Source of the DNA: JAIEPX01 sp963725255
GTDB lineage: Bacteria; Pseudomonadota; Gammaproteobacteria; JAIEPX01
NCBI GenBank assembly: GCA_963725255.1
Contig: CAVRXV010000007.1
Span: 62,001-126,000 of the forward strand
Reading direction: 5' to 3'
DNA: 64,000 nucleotides
Shown: piece after piece, positions 37,478 through 46,141 of the stretch
Layout of the letters: the number at the start of each line of letters is the position of its first letter
Position numbering within the stretch: position 1 is the first letter of the stretch
Program-made: the position numbers and the translations under genes
Notes under the pieces: generated by a model
Seen by the model: only the letters and a program-made list of their open reading frames with translations
Told to the model about the DNA's origin: nothing
The model's database searches: none

Positions 37478-38584
37478 TCATTGCCATTCCTGCGGGGACA
37501 CCAATTCGGTGCCGCGTTTTCCCATTTTTAATTGTAACAAAGGCTCTCCACTAAACTGACTGATCATGTCTGCTAATTTCATGGAATGCGTAGTGATCCA
37601 GAGTTGAGAATAGCGCGAAGCCTCTGCGATCAGTTCTGCGAGTGGCATCAACAAATCAGGATGTAAACTTGTCTCTGGTTCATTGAGCGCTAACAATTTT
37701 GGTGGACGTGGACTCAGCAACGCTGCCACTAAACATAAATACCGTAAAGTGCCATCGGAAAGTTCATTGGCTTCGAGTGGCCGAAATATATCGGGCATTT
37801 TGAGTAAAGTTTCAAATCTCGCTTTATTATCATTTTGAATAATTAATTTTGCACCGGGAAAAGCGCGATCAATAACTTGATCTAACCATTCTGGATTACC
37901 TATTTCTTTAATAGTTTGCAAAGCTGCTGCTAAGTCATGACCATCATTACTTAATATGGGTGATCTTATGCCTACTTGAGGTGCCCGAATGGGGGACAAT
38001 GAATCAGTACGAAAATGATGGTAAAAACGCCATTGTTTCATCTCATGTCTAAGACTGGACAGTTCAGGGTATAAATGTGGCTCTTGTAGTTGGGCCAATA
38101 CCGATTCAGATTGTGATAAAGATGCAGGATAAGCAACTCGAGCTCCATCATGGTTTACTAGCCAAGTGGTGTTGGCTTTACGGTCTAGTAAGGTGGTGCT
38201 CGGTCTACGCTTTGTTCCATGCCAAACATACTCTTCTTTGACTTCTGGATCTCTACCAAAGGCTGATTGGGATGGGATAGGTAATCCGCATTGAAATTCA
38301 TATCCAAAGGTTTCGGTTCGAACAGATAATGCTAGACGCGTTGGTTTTGGGGTTCGTGTCAATTGTAAGCGAGCACCTGCCCATAATGCTGAAGAAAAAC
38401 CACCCTCATCTGCAAAAGTTTGAGTAAGTTGACCTTTAGCAGTTTGAGCAATTAAATGTACGGCTTTGTATAAATTACTTTTTCCGCACCCATTCGGGCC
38501 CGTAATAACATTGACTCGATTGAGACGTAAATTAATTTCTGCAATGGAGCGATAACCTGATATATTTAATTCATGAATGGCCAT
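37478..38584 (-). CDS. RecF/SMC-like AAA ATPase
   Basis: The 368-residue protein begins MAIHELNISGYRSIAEINLR and has Walker A VITGPNGCGKSNLYKAVHLI, signature ELSDGTLRYL and Walker B LLALNEPETSLHPDLL, followed by ITTHSMKLAD. This is the RecF-like ATPase (AAA_21) group found alone or in defence and repair modules. ATG at 38584 follows AGGAG by eight bases. It is adjacent to a disrupted gene and two further putative defence genes, so a protective role is possible. A repeat abuts its 3' end. Confidence 0.85.
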   Translation of the reverse strand: MAIHELNISGYRSIAEINLRLNRVNVITGPNGCGKSNLYKAVHLIAQTAKGQLTQTFADEGGFSSALWAGARLQLTRTPKPTRLALSVRTETFGYEFQCGLPIPSQSAFGRDPEVKEEYVWHGTKRRPSTTLLDRKANTTWLVNHDGARVAYPASLSQSESVLAQLQEPHLYPELSSLRHEMKQWRFYHHFRTDSLSPIRAPQVGIRSPILSNDGHDLAAALQTIKEIGNPEWLDQVIDRAFPGAKLIIQNDNKARFETLLKMPDIFRPLEANELSDGTLRYLCLVAALLSPRPPKLLALNEPETSLHPDLLMPLAELIAEASRYSQLWITTHSMKLADMISQFSGEPLLQLKMGKRGTELVSPQEWQ

Positions 38585-38649
38585 TGAATTTCTCCTTTTC
38601 TTTATTGAGCAACTTACATCATTCAACTATCAGGGTCAAATCTGAGAAC

Positions 38650-38705
38650 AGCGGCGTCGTCACAAGGAGCTTTGACATTGGACATTGGCGTAGCGTCTTG
38701 AAAGG
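38650..38705 (+). repeat. Decayed GGCGTCG repeat copies
   Basis: AGCGGCGTCGTCAC and, 30 bases on, GGCGTAGCGTCTTGAAAG are two degenerate copies in plus orientation, preceded by a GGGTCAAATCT fragment of the other repeat family. They lie upstream of the split gene. Confidence 0.5.
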
Positions 38706-39212
38706 AAGAAATGTGCTAAGATAATTCAAGAGGAAGTTGTTTATTATGGAGATTCGATTGGACAAAGAAATTTTTGTAAAATTTGAAATAAAGCAGTTAG
38801 ACAAAATAATGCGTCTAGATAACGAAACTTATCTCGATATTAAATACTTAGCCTTATGTAGCTTTATCGATAGAATTGCACGATATATATCGCCTGATAT
38901 AAAAAATTCATTTGTTAGATTTGAAAATATTTTAACCAGTTATTATAATAGAGATGACTTTAAGTTAATAGATATGCGCTATTTCAATCAAGGCCAATTT
39001 CTAATTGGCGATCACCAAAATAACGATTACTTAAAACAAAACGCGAAAAAGTACTATGATAAATTAATCAAAGGTAATTTATATGATCAATTACGGCCAA
39101 TATTCGATATAAAATTTAATCTTGAGACTATAGGTAATGATTCAATATGATCTGACCCCGTTTCAAAGGACACTAAGTTTGATAAACTTAAGGGAATCAA
39201 AGAGGTGTCAAG

Positions 39213-39497
39213 ATGAAAAGGAAAACGGACAAACTATTTCGAGCAGAGGCAGTGAAATTAGCACTGTCGTCACCGCAGCCATATGCTAAAACAGCGAGAG
39301 ACTTAGGGATACACCAGGTCACTCTCTATTCATGGATTAATCAGCATCGTAACGATCAGACCCAAGAGACCGTTGGTGAAAGCCAGGTAGATGTTGTAGA
39401 AGAGAATCGACGATTAAAGATGGAGATATTGCGCTTGAAGGAGGAGCGCGACATATTAAAAAAGGCCGCAAAGTTCTTTGCGAACGAATTGAAATGA
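39213..39497 (+). CDS. IS3-family transposase OrfA
   Basis: The 94-residue protein has a helix-turn-helix (AKTARDLGIHQVTLYSWINQ) and a C-terminal leucine-zipper-like helix (ENRRLKMEILRLKEERDILK), as in IS3-family OrfA, which binds the IS ends. The A AAA AAG heptamer at 39458-39464 lies in the correct phase for a -1 ribosomal frameshift into orfB, and the orfB frame is open from there, so an OrfAB fusion transposase can be made. Confidence 0.95.
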   Translation: MKRKTDKLFRAEAVKLALSSPQPYAKTARDLGIHQVTLYSWINQHRNDQTQETVGESQVDVVEENRRLKMEILRLKEERDILKKAAKFFANELK

Positions 39498-40354
39498 AGT
39501 ATCAATTTGTGGAAGAGAAGCGCAAAGAACACTCGATTAACATCCTGTGTCACGTTTTAGAAATAAGCCGAAGCGGCTTTTATGCGTGGTTATCACGACC
39601 TGTGAGCGATCGAGAAGAATCGAATCAGCAATTATTGTTAAAGATCCGTGAGAGTCATGAAAGAAGTCGAGAGACGTATGGATATCGTCGCATATACTAT
39701 GATCTACATGCAGAATTAAAAACACTCGGAAAAAACCGAGTTTTTAGGCTGATGCAGCATTATGGCATAAGAGCGAAAACGAAAAGGAAATTTAAAATGA
39801 CGACGGATTCAAATCATAGTAAACCCATAAGCGATAATAAATTAAATCGAGAGTTTACCGCTAACAAACCAAATCAGCGCTGGGTCTCTGATATTACGTA
39901 TATTCCGACGATGGAAGGATGGTTGTATTTATCGGTGATCATGGATTTATTTTCTAGGAAAATCATAGGGTGGTCGATGGATAGCAGGATGAAAGAAGAT
40001 ATCACGCTGAATGCTTTAAGAATGGCGTTATTTAAGCGAAAAATATCAGGTGGAGTATTGTTACATTCTGATCGTGGAAGTCAGTATGCAGCGAATGAAT
40101 ATCAGGGATTATTGAAGGATAATGATATTGAATGCAGTATGAGTCGAAAAGGGAACTGCTGGGATAATGCGGTAGTAGAAAGCTTTTTTCACACACTGAA
40201 AGTTGAGTGCACGCACCATGAAAGCTTTAAAACGAGAGAGGAGGCAAAGAGAGTTATTTTTGAATATATTGAGGTTTTTTACAATAGACAACGTAGGCAT
40301 TCTACGATAAATTACAACACGCCTGCTCAATATGAATTAATGTATGCTTGTTAG
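39494..40354 (+). CDS. IS3-family transposase OrfB (DDE integrase)
   Basis: The 286-residue protein has an HTH_21-like N terminus (LEISRSGFYAWLSRP, SRETYGYRRIYYDL) and an rve integrase core with WVSDITYIP (first Asp), HSDRGSQYA (second Asp) and a Glu about 35 residues on in NAVVESFFHTLK. It overlaps orfA by four bases. It is full length. Confidence 0.95.
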   Translation: MKYQFVEEKRKEHSINILCHVLEISRSGFYAWLSRPVSDREESNQQLLLKIRESHERSRETYGYRRIYYDLHAELKTLGKNRVFRLMQHYGIRAKTKRKFKMTTDSNHSKPISDNKLNREFTANKPNQRWVSDITYIPTMEGWLYLSVIMDLFSRKIIGWSMDSRMKEDITLNALRMALFKRKISGGVLLHSDRGSQYAANEYQGLLKDNDIECSMSRKGNCWDNAVVESFFHTLKVECTHHESFKTREEAKRVIFEYIEVFYNRQRRHSTINYNTPAQYELMYAC

Positions 40355-40847
40355 AGGTTGGTGTCCACGAAATCGGGAGCAGATCAATATTACGCTATCA
40401 GACAATAGATAATCTCCTGAAAGTGTTAAAGGCTGAGCTTAAAAATATTGATTCAATAGATGACTACTTGAAATTATTTAATAATGCTCATATTTTATAT
40501 CATATATTAAGATGCCCTTTAGTTCATGAGCAGCAGAGCCATTTCTTAATAGAATCAGCATATAGAGTTGATGGATCGATTAGGCTGTCGCCTTTATCGA
40601 AGATGACGCCTGATTTAATAGATGAAGCATTAAGAGAAATCTTAGCTAAATGGAAAAGCGAATGATGTTGCTATTTCCTAATCATTAAAGCATCTATTTA
40701 ATAGAGTAGCTGTACTTATTCTTTCGCTCTCAAAGTAACCTCTTAAATTGAAATATAGAGTTTATAAGATCCACCAGGCAACTTTCTACTTAAGATTTAC
40801 TCAGCATCAAATGATCGCCACCGCCAAATTGTGAGCATTATAAATAA

Positions 40848-40930
40848 CGGCGTCGAAATAGCGGCGTCGCGTCGAAATAGCGGCGTCGGAAATAGCGGCG
40901 TCGTATCTTGAGTTGTGAAGACTTTTGAGA
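40848..40930 (+). repeat. GGCGTCG repeat with fourfold tandem end
   Basis: The unit AATAGCGGCGTCG or a variant occurs about four times in a row between 40848 and 40903 with short spacers, followed by one full repeat body (TATCTTGAGTTGTGAAGACTTTTG). This looks like stepwise duplication of the GC-rich end. The rest of the 520-base gap between 40666 and 41186 shows no gene I can support. Confidence 0.8.
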
Positions 40931-41186
40931 ATTTCACAATAATTCATAATCAATAAAGCATCTAACATCTCTTCAAACTAATAGAAAATATCTTGCAATA
41001 CCAAGTAAGTCTGTCTTTCCTGGAATAATTTCAAGCCCCAGACAAAAATGCCAGCATATACTATAGTTATCAAACCTGATTGTATAAAAAGAGTGTATGG
41101 TAAAGTAGGCAATATCACTATAACTCAGTTAATCAGGCATATAATTCTTAGTGACGTACCGTAAGAAACCTTTAGGTTAGCATAAT

Positions 41187-42869
41187 ATGAGCATCAAATT
41201 ATCAAAAATTCAATTCGCGGAAGGTCGTGATTCCGAATTTGAAGGCCTCTCAATTGAGCCAGGAAATATTACGCTCCTTGTCGGCCCAAATAACTCAGGT
41301 AAAAGCCAGGCGCTGCGTGAGATCGAGTCTTATTGTTGTGAATATAAAACACCCTCAAAAGTAATAAAGAACATTCAGTTACACTATCCTGAGTCCGTAC
41401 CTGCAATCAATACGCTTTTGAATCAATTCAAAATAGAGCCCGAGAACAACAAACCTAACTCCGATGAATATTGTATAATGCAGCATGGAATATCAACCTC
41501 ACCTAAAAAGCACACCATCGTACAAGAAAGACTTGAGAATGCAATAAATACTAAGAATATGAATTACATTTGCAATAATGTAATTTCATATTTCACAATC
41601 AGACTTGACGGCAAGACAAGATTCCTTCTGACTGAGCCCAAAGAATCTGGGGATCTGCAACGCCAACCAGAAAATCATCTAATGGCACTCTTTAAGAATA
41701 GCGAAGCAAGAAACCAAGTTAGTAAATTTACCAAAGATGCTTTTGGTTTATACTTTGTCATTGATCCAACTGAAATGAAAAGACTACGAATTCGAATGAG
41801 TGAAACTAAACCAACCTCATCTCATCAAGAGCAAGGACTTGATGAGGATGCTCGTAGCTTTCATAATGCAGCAGCTGAAATTTCAACGTTGGGTGATGGT
41901 ATTCAGGCCTTTGTTGGCATCTTAACTGCAGTTGCCAGTCTCGATCATAAAATCATACTTATTGACGAGCCAGAAGCCTTTCTTCATCCCCCATTAGCAA
42001 AAAGACTCGGTGCGAATCTAGCAAAGATTGCTGCAGAGAGAAATGCACACCTGATTGTGGCTACTCACAGCGCGGATTTCGTGATGGGCTGCATTGAGTC
42101 TACTGATAAGGTTGAGATTGTTCGGCTTACGTACGAAAATAAATTAGCAACTTCACGAAAAATAGCCCCATTGAATTTAAAAAGCATTCTCAATACTGCT
42201 CTCCTTAGAAGCTCAGGAGTTATTCGCGGTATTTTTCACAGGGCCATCATTGTTTGTGAATCTGATGCGGACCGTGCATTTTATGATGAAATCAACAGAA
42301 GGCTTATTTCGGTTGGTCGTGGCATTCAGGATGCACTTTTTATCAATGCACAAAATATGCAGACCATCGAGAAGATAGTAAAACCCTTACGAGACCTTTG
42401 CATTCCAGCAGTTGCACTCGTAGACCTTGATTTTCTCAATTGTAAAGGCACCCAATGGAGAAAATTAATTCATGCATGTCAGGTCAATACGATAATCGAA
42501 CAAGACATGCTTGATGAACAACAGTATTTTGTCGAATTATTTTCTAATACATCAAAATCACAAGAGAAAGATGCGATCAAAGATGGAGGCGTTAAAAATC
42601 TGGAAGGTGAAGATGTTAATCGATTAATTTCTTTTTTAGAAAAACTCGCGAAGGATGGACTTTTTCTGGTTCCGGTAGGTGAGTTAGAGTCATGGCTTAG
42701 TCATCTTAAGGTTTCAGGTCATGGACCCGTATGGTTAATTAAAATGTTTGAACAAATTGGCGATCAAGATGAAGCATCTAATTTTCTTTCCCCGTCTGAA
42801 AACGATGTTTGGAAATTTATTGATGACATCTCAGCTTGGATATCGAAATACAATCCTGCGCCTATGTAA
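41187..42869 (+). CDS. OLD-family ATPase/TOPRIM nuclease-like protein
   Basis: The 560-residue protein has an ABC/SMC-type ATPase with Walker A LLVGPNNSGKSQALREIE, a LGDGIQAFVGIL signature-like helix and Walker B IILIDEPEAFLHPPL with the following ATHSADF. A TOPRIM domain follows (about 350-470): AIIVCESDADRAFYDEI and ALVDLDFLN carry its acidic residues. This is the arrangement of OLD nucleases, and of GajA in the Gabija system, but I see no GajB-type helicase nearby. It may act alone or with the DUF1016 nuclease gene downstream. Confidence 0.85.
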   Translation: MSIKLSKIQFAEGRDSEFEGLSIEPGNITLLVGPNNSGKSQALREIESYCCEYKTPSKVIKNIQLHYPESVPAINTLLNQFKIEPENNKPNSDEYCIMQHGISTSPKKHTIVQERLENAINTKNMNYICNNVISYFTIRLDGKTRFLLTEPKESGDLQRQPENHLMALFKNSEARNQVSKFTKDAFGLYFVIDPTEMKRLRIRMSETKPTSSHQEQGLDEDARSFHNAAAEISTLGDGIQAFVGILTAVASLDHKIILIDEPEAFLHPPLAKRLGANLAKIAAERNAHLIVATHSADFVMGCIESTDKVEIVRLTYENKLATSRKIAPLNLKSILNTALLRSSGVIRGIFHRAIIVCESDADRAFYDEINRRLISVGRGIQDALFINAQNMQTIEKIVKPLRDLCIPAVALVDLDFLNCKGTQWRKLIHACQVNTIIEQDMLDEQQYFVELFSNTSKSQEKDAIKDGGVKNLEGEDVNRLISFLEKLAKDGLFLVPVGELESWLSHLKVSGHGPVWLIKMFEQIGDQDEASNFLSPSENDVWKFIDDISAWISKYNPAPM

Positions 42870-43002
42870 TTATCTTTTATAGATTCTCGATAGAAACACC
42901 TATATTTTATAATTATAAATAAATTTGCGGGTGTAAAAATTCATGCCTGTACCATAAACAACAAACTGAATTCTATTCCTAAGCTGGTACTCTGTGAATT
43001 TT

Positions 43003-43034
43003 TGGCATCGTGTCTTGAGTTATGAGAGGCTTGA
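43003..43034 (+). repeat. GGCGTCG repeat, degenerate copy
   Basis: TTGGCATCGTGTCTTGAG followed by TTATGAGAGGCTTGAG is a plus-strand copy with substitutions in its GC-rich end, about 135 bases after the OLD-type gene. The next bases (GAAAATCA) match the interior of the paired elements. Confidence 0.7.
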
Positions 43035-43230
43035 GAAAATCAGCGATGATTTTAGTTAGAAAAATAGCCACAATTTAATTGTTATTCGTGAATCGTTAAA
43101 ATTGAACATATGTACATAGTTGTATTCCAGCCATCCTCTTGTAAAAGATTGCAACTTCTAGTTGAATGTTCTCAATATTTACTCTATAATAATTTTTTCT
43201 TGTTGAGTTAATTTGAAACTGTTCAATCGA

Positions 43231-43254
43231 ATTACTGGGACACGTCCCAGTAAT
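43231..43254. promoter_or_regulatory. Palindrome before the DUF1016 gene
   Basis: ATTACTGGGAC and GTCCCAGTAAT are perfect 11-base arms separated by two bases and end just four bases before the GGAG ribosome binding site of the downstream gene. It could be an operator or an RNA hairpin that limits translation. Confidence 0.65.
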
Positions 43255-43269
43255 CTTGGAGAAACGACA

Positions 43270-44307
43270 ATGGTCAATCAACTATCAGGATCCACCTTAT
43301 TTCAAGACATCAGTGACTATATTGAACAAGCAAGATCCAATGTTGCTTTTCATGCCAATAGCACATTGCTTAAATTATATTGGCATATTGGCGATAGAAT
43401 CAATAGAGAAACCCTAAAACATGAGCGAGCTACGTACGGAAAGCAAGTTATCAAGAAAGTAGCATTGCAACTCACAGGACGTTATGGCAGTGGGTTTGAT
43501 GCTACGAATCTATCGAGGATGTCAAAATTAGTTAGAGTATTTCCAGACATCAAAGTTATTGAGACAATATCTCAACAATTACTATGGTCGCATCTATTAT
43601 TCTTAATAGGGATTGATGATCAATTAAAGCGTGATTTCTATGCGGAAATGTGTCGTCTAGAAAAGTGGAGCGTACGCACTCTAAAGCACCAAGTTAATGG
43701 TATGCTATATGAACGCACAGCGGTTGCAAAACAACCTGAGCATATCATCCGCAAACACATAGATGACCTCAAATCAGACGATAAATTAAGCCCTGAAATG
43801 ATATTTAAAGATCCTTATATACTTAAATTTGAAGGGCTTTCCCAGACATATTCAGAGTCAGATTTAGAGGGCGTCATACTTAATGAAATAACATTATTTT
43901 TACAAGAACTCGGAAATGATTTTTGTTTTGTGGCTAGACAAAAGCGAATGAGCACTGAATACAATGACCGATATCTCGATTTGCTATTCTTCCACAGAAA
44001 ATTACATCGACTCATTGCTATCGATCTCAAGCTTGGCAGATTTGAACCAGAACACAAAGGACAAATGGAATGGTATCTTAACTGGTTAGATAGGCATGAA
44101 AGGTGCGAAAGAGAGGAAAAACCTTTAGGCATTATTCTCTGCGCAGATAAAAACCAAGCTGATATAGAATACTTATCTTTAGAAAGCAGCAGGATTCATG
44201 TTGCTCAATATCTAACAGAATTACCACCTCGTGAACTTTTTGAACAGCGTTTAAAAACAGCCATAATGCACGCGAGAAAAAAGCATGAAGTACTTGAAAA
44301 TATTTAA
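43270..44307 (+). CDS. DUF1016 (YhcG-type) PD-(D/E)XK nuclease
   Basis: The 345-residue protein has an N-terminal DUF1016 domain (SDYIEQARSNVAFHANSTLL, LYWHIGDRI, YGKQVIKKVALQLTGRYG) and a C-terminal PD-(D/E)XK nuclease fold with RYLDLLFFHRKLHRLIAIDL, KLG and the GQMEWYLNWLD helix. Members are nucleases found with restriction or toxin systems. ATG at 43270 follows GGAG. It is the next gene after the OLD-type protein in the same direction. Confidence 0.88.
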   Translation: MVNQLSGSTLFQDISDYIEQARSNVAFHANSTLLKLYWHIGDRINRETLKHERATYGKQVIKKVALQLTGRYGSGFDATNLSRMSKLVRVFPDIKVIETISQQLLWSHLLFLIGIDDQLKRDFYAEMCRLEKWSVRTLKHQVNGMLYERTAVAKQPEHIIRKHIDDLKSDDKLSPEMIFKDPYILKFEGLSQTYSESDLEGVILNEITLFLQELGNDFCFVARQKRMSTEYNDRYLDLLFFHRKLHRLIAIDLKLGRFEPEHKGQMEWYLNWLDRHERCEREEKPLGIILCADKNQADIEYLSLESSRIHVAQYLTELPPRELFEQRLKTAIMHARKKHEVLENI

Positions 44308-44329
44308 CCTCGCGATTTACCATAATTAC

Positions 44330-44473
44330 ATGGCTATAGATTTATCAACACAAGAGAGTGATATAGTTCTACGTTTTGAAAACCGCAAGGAAGAAGCACA
44401 AGGAATAGAAAAAAAATTTTACTTACAGTTAGCCTCATCATTAAATATGCTCAATCAAGCAGCAATATATTAA
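44330..44473 (+). CDS. Possible short hypothetical protein
   Basis: A 47-codon frame beginning MAIDLSTQESDIVLRFENRK follows the DUF1016 gene by 22 bases. It has no clear ribosome binding site and no recognised domain. It could be a genuine small partner or chance. Confidence 0.25.
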   Translation: MAIDLSTQESDIVLRFENRKEEAQGIEKKFYLQLASSLNMLNQAAIY

Positions 44474-44478
44474 GGGGG

Positions 44479-44715
44479 CTATTCATTATCATATCCCATA
44501 TTTAATTTTTGAGATTGTCTAGTTAATTTTCGCAATGTCTTTTCACGAGCCAAGTGAATTTTTGCTTTGTAATCGAGTACATCAGCTGCGAAGACTCTTC
44601 GATGTTTACCTACTTTATGAAAAGGTATTTCTCCTTTTTCAACAAGCTTTATAAAATAAGGGCGCGATACACCTAGCAAATTAGCTGCGGTTTGTGTTGA
44701 AAGTTCTTTTTCCAT
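44479..44715 (-). CDS. Excisionase-type helix-turn-helix protein
   Basis: The 78-residue product carries a MerR-like HTH_17 domain: TQTAANLLGVSRPYFIKLVE followed by KGEIPFHKVGKHRRVFAADV. This fold is typical of excisionases and of antitoxins that precede PIN-domain toxins. No PIN toxin gene lies next to it, so if it was an antitoxin its partner is lost. ATG at 44715 is six bases after GGAG. Confidence 0.8.
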   Translation of the reverse strand: MEKELSTQTAANLLGVSRPYFIKLVEKGEIPFHKVGKHRRVFAADVLDYKAKIHLAREKTLRKLTRQSQKLNMGYDNE

Positions 44716-44753
44716 GATTAACTCCACTTTATTATATTCGAAATAAACAAAAA

Positions 44754-45992
44754 TCAAATCGACTGGCGGTGCCCAAAGGGCTTCCAAGCGGGAGAAATTA
44801 CATTGGGCATGGAAGAGCGGCCCAACAAGCGAGCAGGAGCAATGGTGAACTCACCAAAATGTTCGTTGATCCTATCTACTGCTTTATTAGTGCTACGTCG
44901 CACGCGATCATTGGGCATGAAAAGATCAAGTTGTTGATTGTCAGGTTGTGGATCCAGGGCAGTGATTTGCACTTGTGAGAGAGGCTCACCATGCCAATGC
45001 TCTTCCATAAATTGCTGGCAAAGCTCATAAATACATCGACCATCAGCACAGGGATAGGCTAATTTTGCTTTAGTCGCGATCCAATCCCAATGCATACCCC
45101 GCAGCCCAATAAAGAAATGACTCGCTGCCATCTGATGACGTCGCAAACGTGCGGCGACTTTTTCACTCATGTGCAATAAATACATTTTGATCAGTCGCTC
45201 ATCAGTGGTATTAGGAGGAATGACTTTGCCATGACCGATGGATTTGGGATCAGCAACGTGCATGCGTAAAGGTTCGGGGTCGGCTCCCTGGCACATGTAC
45301 CAAATACGTCTTCCGAGATTTCCAAAACGTTTAGACAAAATACTGATCGGAATTTTATCAATATCGCCACACGTGATCACACCGTAAGAAGCCAAAAAAC
45401 GACCAATGCCTTTTGCAATGCCACATAATTCTGTCACTGGTACATTTCGCAATCGCGCCTTTGCCTCCCAAGGATAAATCACCTGAAAGCCGTCCGGTTT
45501 TTGCAGTTTTGCCGCATATTTGGCGGTTGTTTTATCGCCACTCAACCCCACTGAGCAGGATAAACCAGAAACTTCCAGCACGCGTTGTTTAGCTCGTTGA
45601 GCCATCGCAATCGGTGAACCGGACAAACGTTGACAACGAGACAGATCTAAAAACGCTTCATCGACCGAAAATACTTCAATATCGGGTGTAATATCATTTA
45701 AAGCATCCATGATGAGCGTCGATAATTCTGCATAACGATGAGGACGCGCTGCACACTGAATAACTTCAGGACACAATTCCCTCGCCTCAAAAAGTCGCAT
45801 GCCTGTTTTGACGCCAAACCGCCGTGCCTCATAAGAACACGTAATCACACAAGAACCCTGTCTACCATTGGTAATGGCAACAGGCTGGCCTCGCAGCTCA
45901 GGAAAATCCATCTGCTCTACAGACGCGAAAAAAGCATTCATATCAATCAAAACAATGGCACGAGGCCACGGAGCCTCTTTTTTTGTTGCCAT
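44754..45992 (-). CDS. Y-family DNA polymerase (DinB/UmuC)
   Basis: A 412-residue translesion polymerase. Motifs: IVLIDMNAFFASVEQMDFPE (first acidic residue), VITCSYEARRFGVKTGM, and FSVDEAFLDLSRC (Asp-Glu pair). The little-finger region follows, and QQLDLF near residue 355 is a beta-clamp-binding motif. It lies downstream of lexA in the same direction, which suggests SOS control. A strong palindrome separates the two genes. The type (Pol IV versus UmuC-like) is not resolved; no umuD is present. Confidence 0.9.
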   Translation of the reverse strand: MATKKEAPWPRAIVLIDMNAFFASVEQMDFPELRGQPVAITNGRQGSCVITCSYEARRFGVKTGMRLFEARELCPEVIQCAARPHRYAELSTLIMDALNDITPDIEVFSVDEAFLDLSRCQRLSGSPIAMAQRAKQRVLEVSGLSCSVGLSGDKTTAKYAAKLQKPDGFQVIYPWEAKARLRNVPVTELCGIAKGIGRFLASYGVITCGDIDKIPISILSKRFGNLGRRIWYMCQGADPEPLRMHVADPKSIGHGKVIPPNTTDERLIKMYLLHMSEKVAARLRRHQMAASHFFIGLRGMHWDWIATKAKLAYPCADGRCIYELCQQFMEEHWHGEPLSQVQITALDPQPDNQQLDLFMPNDRVRRSTNKAVDRINEHFGEFTIAPARLLGRSSMPNVISPAWKPFGHRQSI

Positions 45993-46038
45993 GCTGCCTC
46001 CCCAATTATTTTCTTTTTATAACAACCAGCAGAGGGGA

Positions 46039-46129
46039 TGGGGTCAGGTCTAACATTGAAACCAGCTCTTAAAAGACCCAGTGTAAGGCAGTCAATCGGG
46101 AGCTGGTTTCAATGTTAGACCTGACCCCA
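46039..46129. repeat. GGGGTCA palindrome, perfect 30-base arms
   Basis: Arms at 46039-46068 and 46100-46129 are exact inverted copies (outer end TGGGGTCAGGTCTAACATTG) around a 31-base loop. It lies between lexA and the polymerase gene. The sequence differs inside from the palindromes at 3731 and 6827 but shares their GGGGTCA end. Confidence 0.92.
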
Positions 46130-46141
46130 CCCCTGTTCCCA

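Larger units (their letters stand above)
39148..40386 (+). mobile_element. IS3-family insertion sequence
   Basis: A 1239-bp element with imperfect inverted ends: left TGATCTGACCCCGTTTC and, as complement, right TGATCTGCTCCCGATTTC. It is flanked by the 3-bp direct repeat ATA (39145-39147 and 40387-40389), the normal IS3-family target duplication. It carries orfA and orfB in the usual overlapping arrangement and appears intact. Confidence 0.95.
38737..40665 (+). pseudogene. Unknown gene split by the IS3-family element
   Basis: The left part (38737-39147, 137 codons, ending GNDSI) and the right part (40390-40665, starting LRYQTIDNLLKV) belong to one frame. Removing the insertion and one copy of the ATA target duplication restores an open frame of 228 residues. 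The stop at the left junction is the IS's own terminal TGA. The protein has no signal peptide or known domain; its C-terminal half (HILYHILRCPLVHEQQSHF) is mixed helical. It sits between ATPase genes, so it may have been part of a defence module. Confidence 0.85.

Noticed and set aside
39148..39161. GGGGTCAG shared by the IS left end and the palindrome family
   Set aside because: Only the first eight bases agree and the IS has its own matching right end; probably coincidence.
40848..40930. Tandem GGCGTCG units as a CRISPR array
   Set aside because: Units are only about 13-15 bases, spacers are missing or a few bases long, and no cas gene is near; they belong to the dispersed repeat.
41048..41164. 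38-codon frame MPAYTIVIKPD before the OLD-type gene
   Set aside because: No ribosome binding site and no recognised motif; not enough support.
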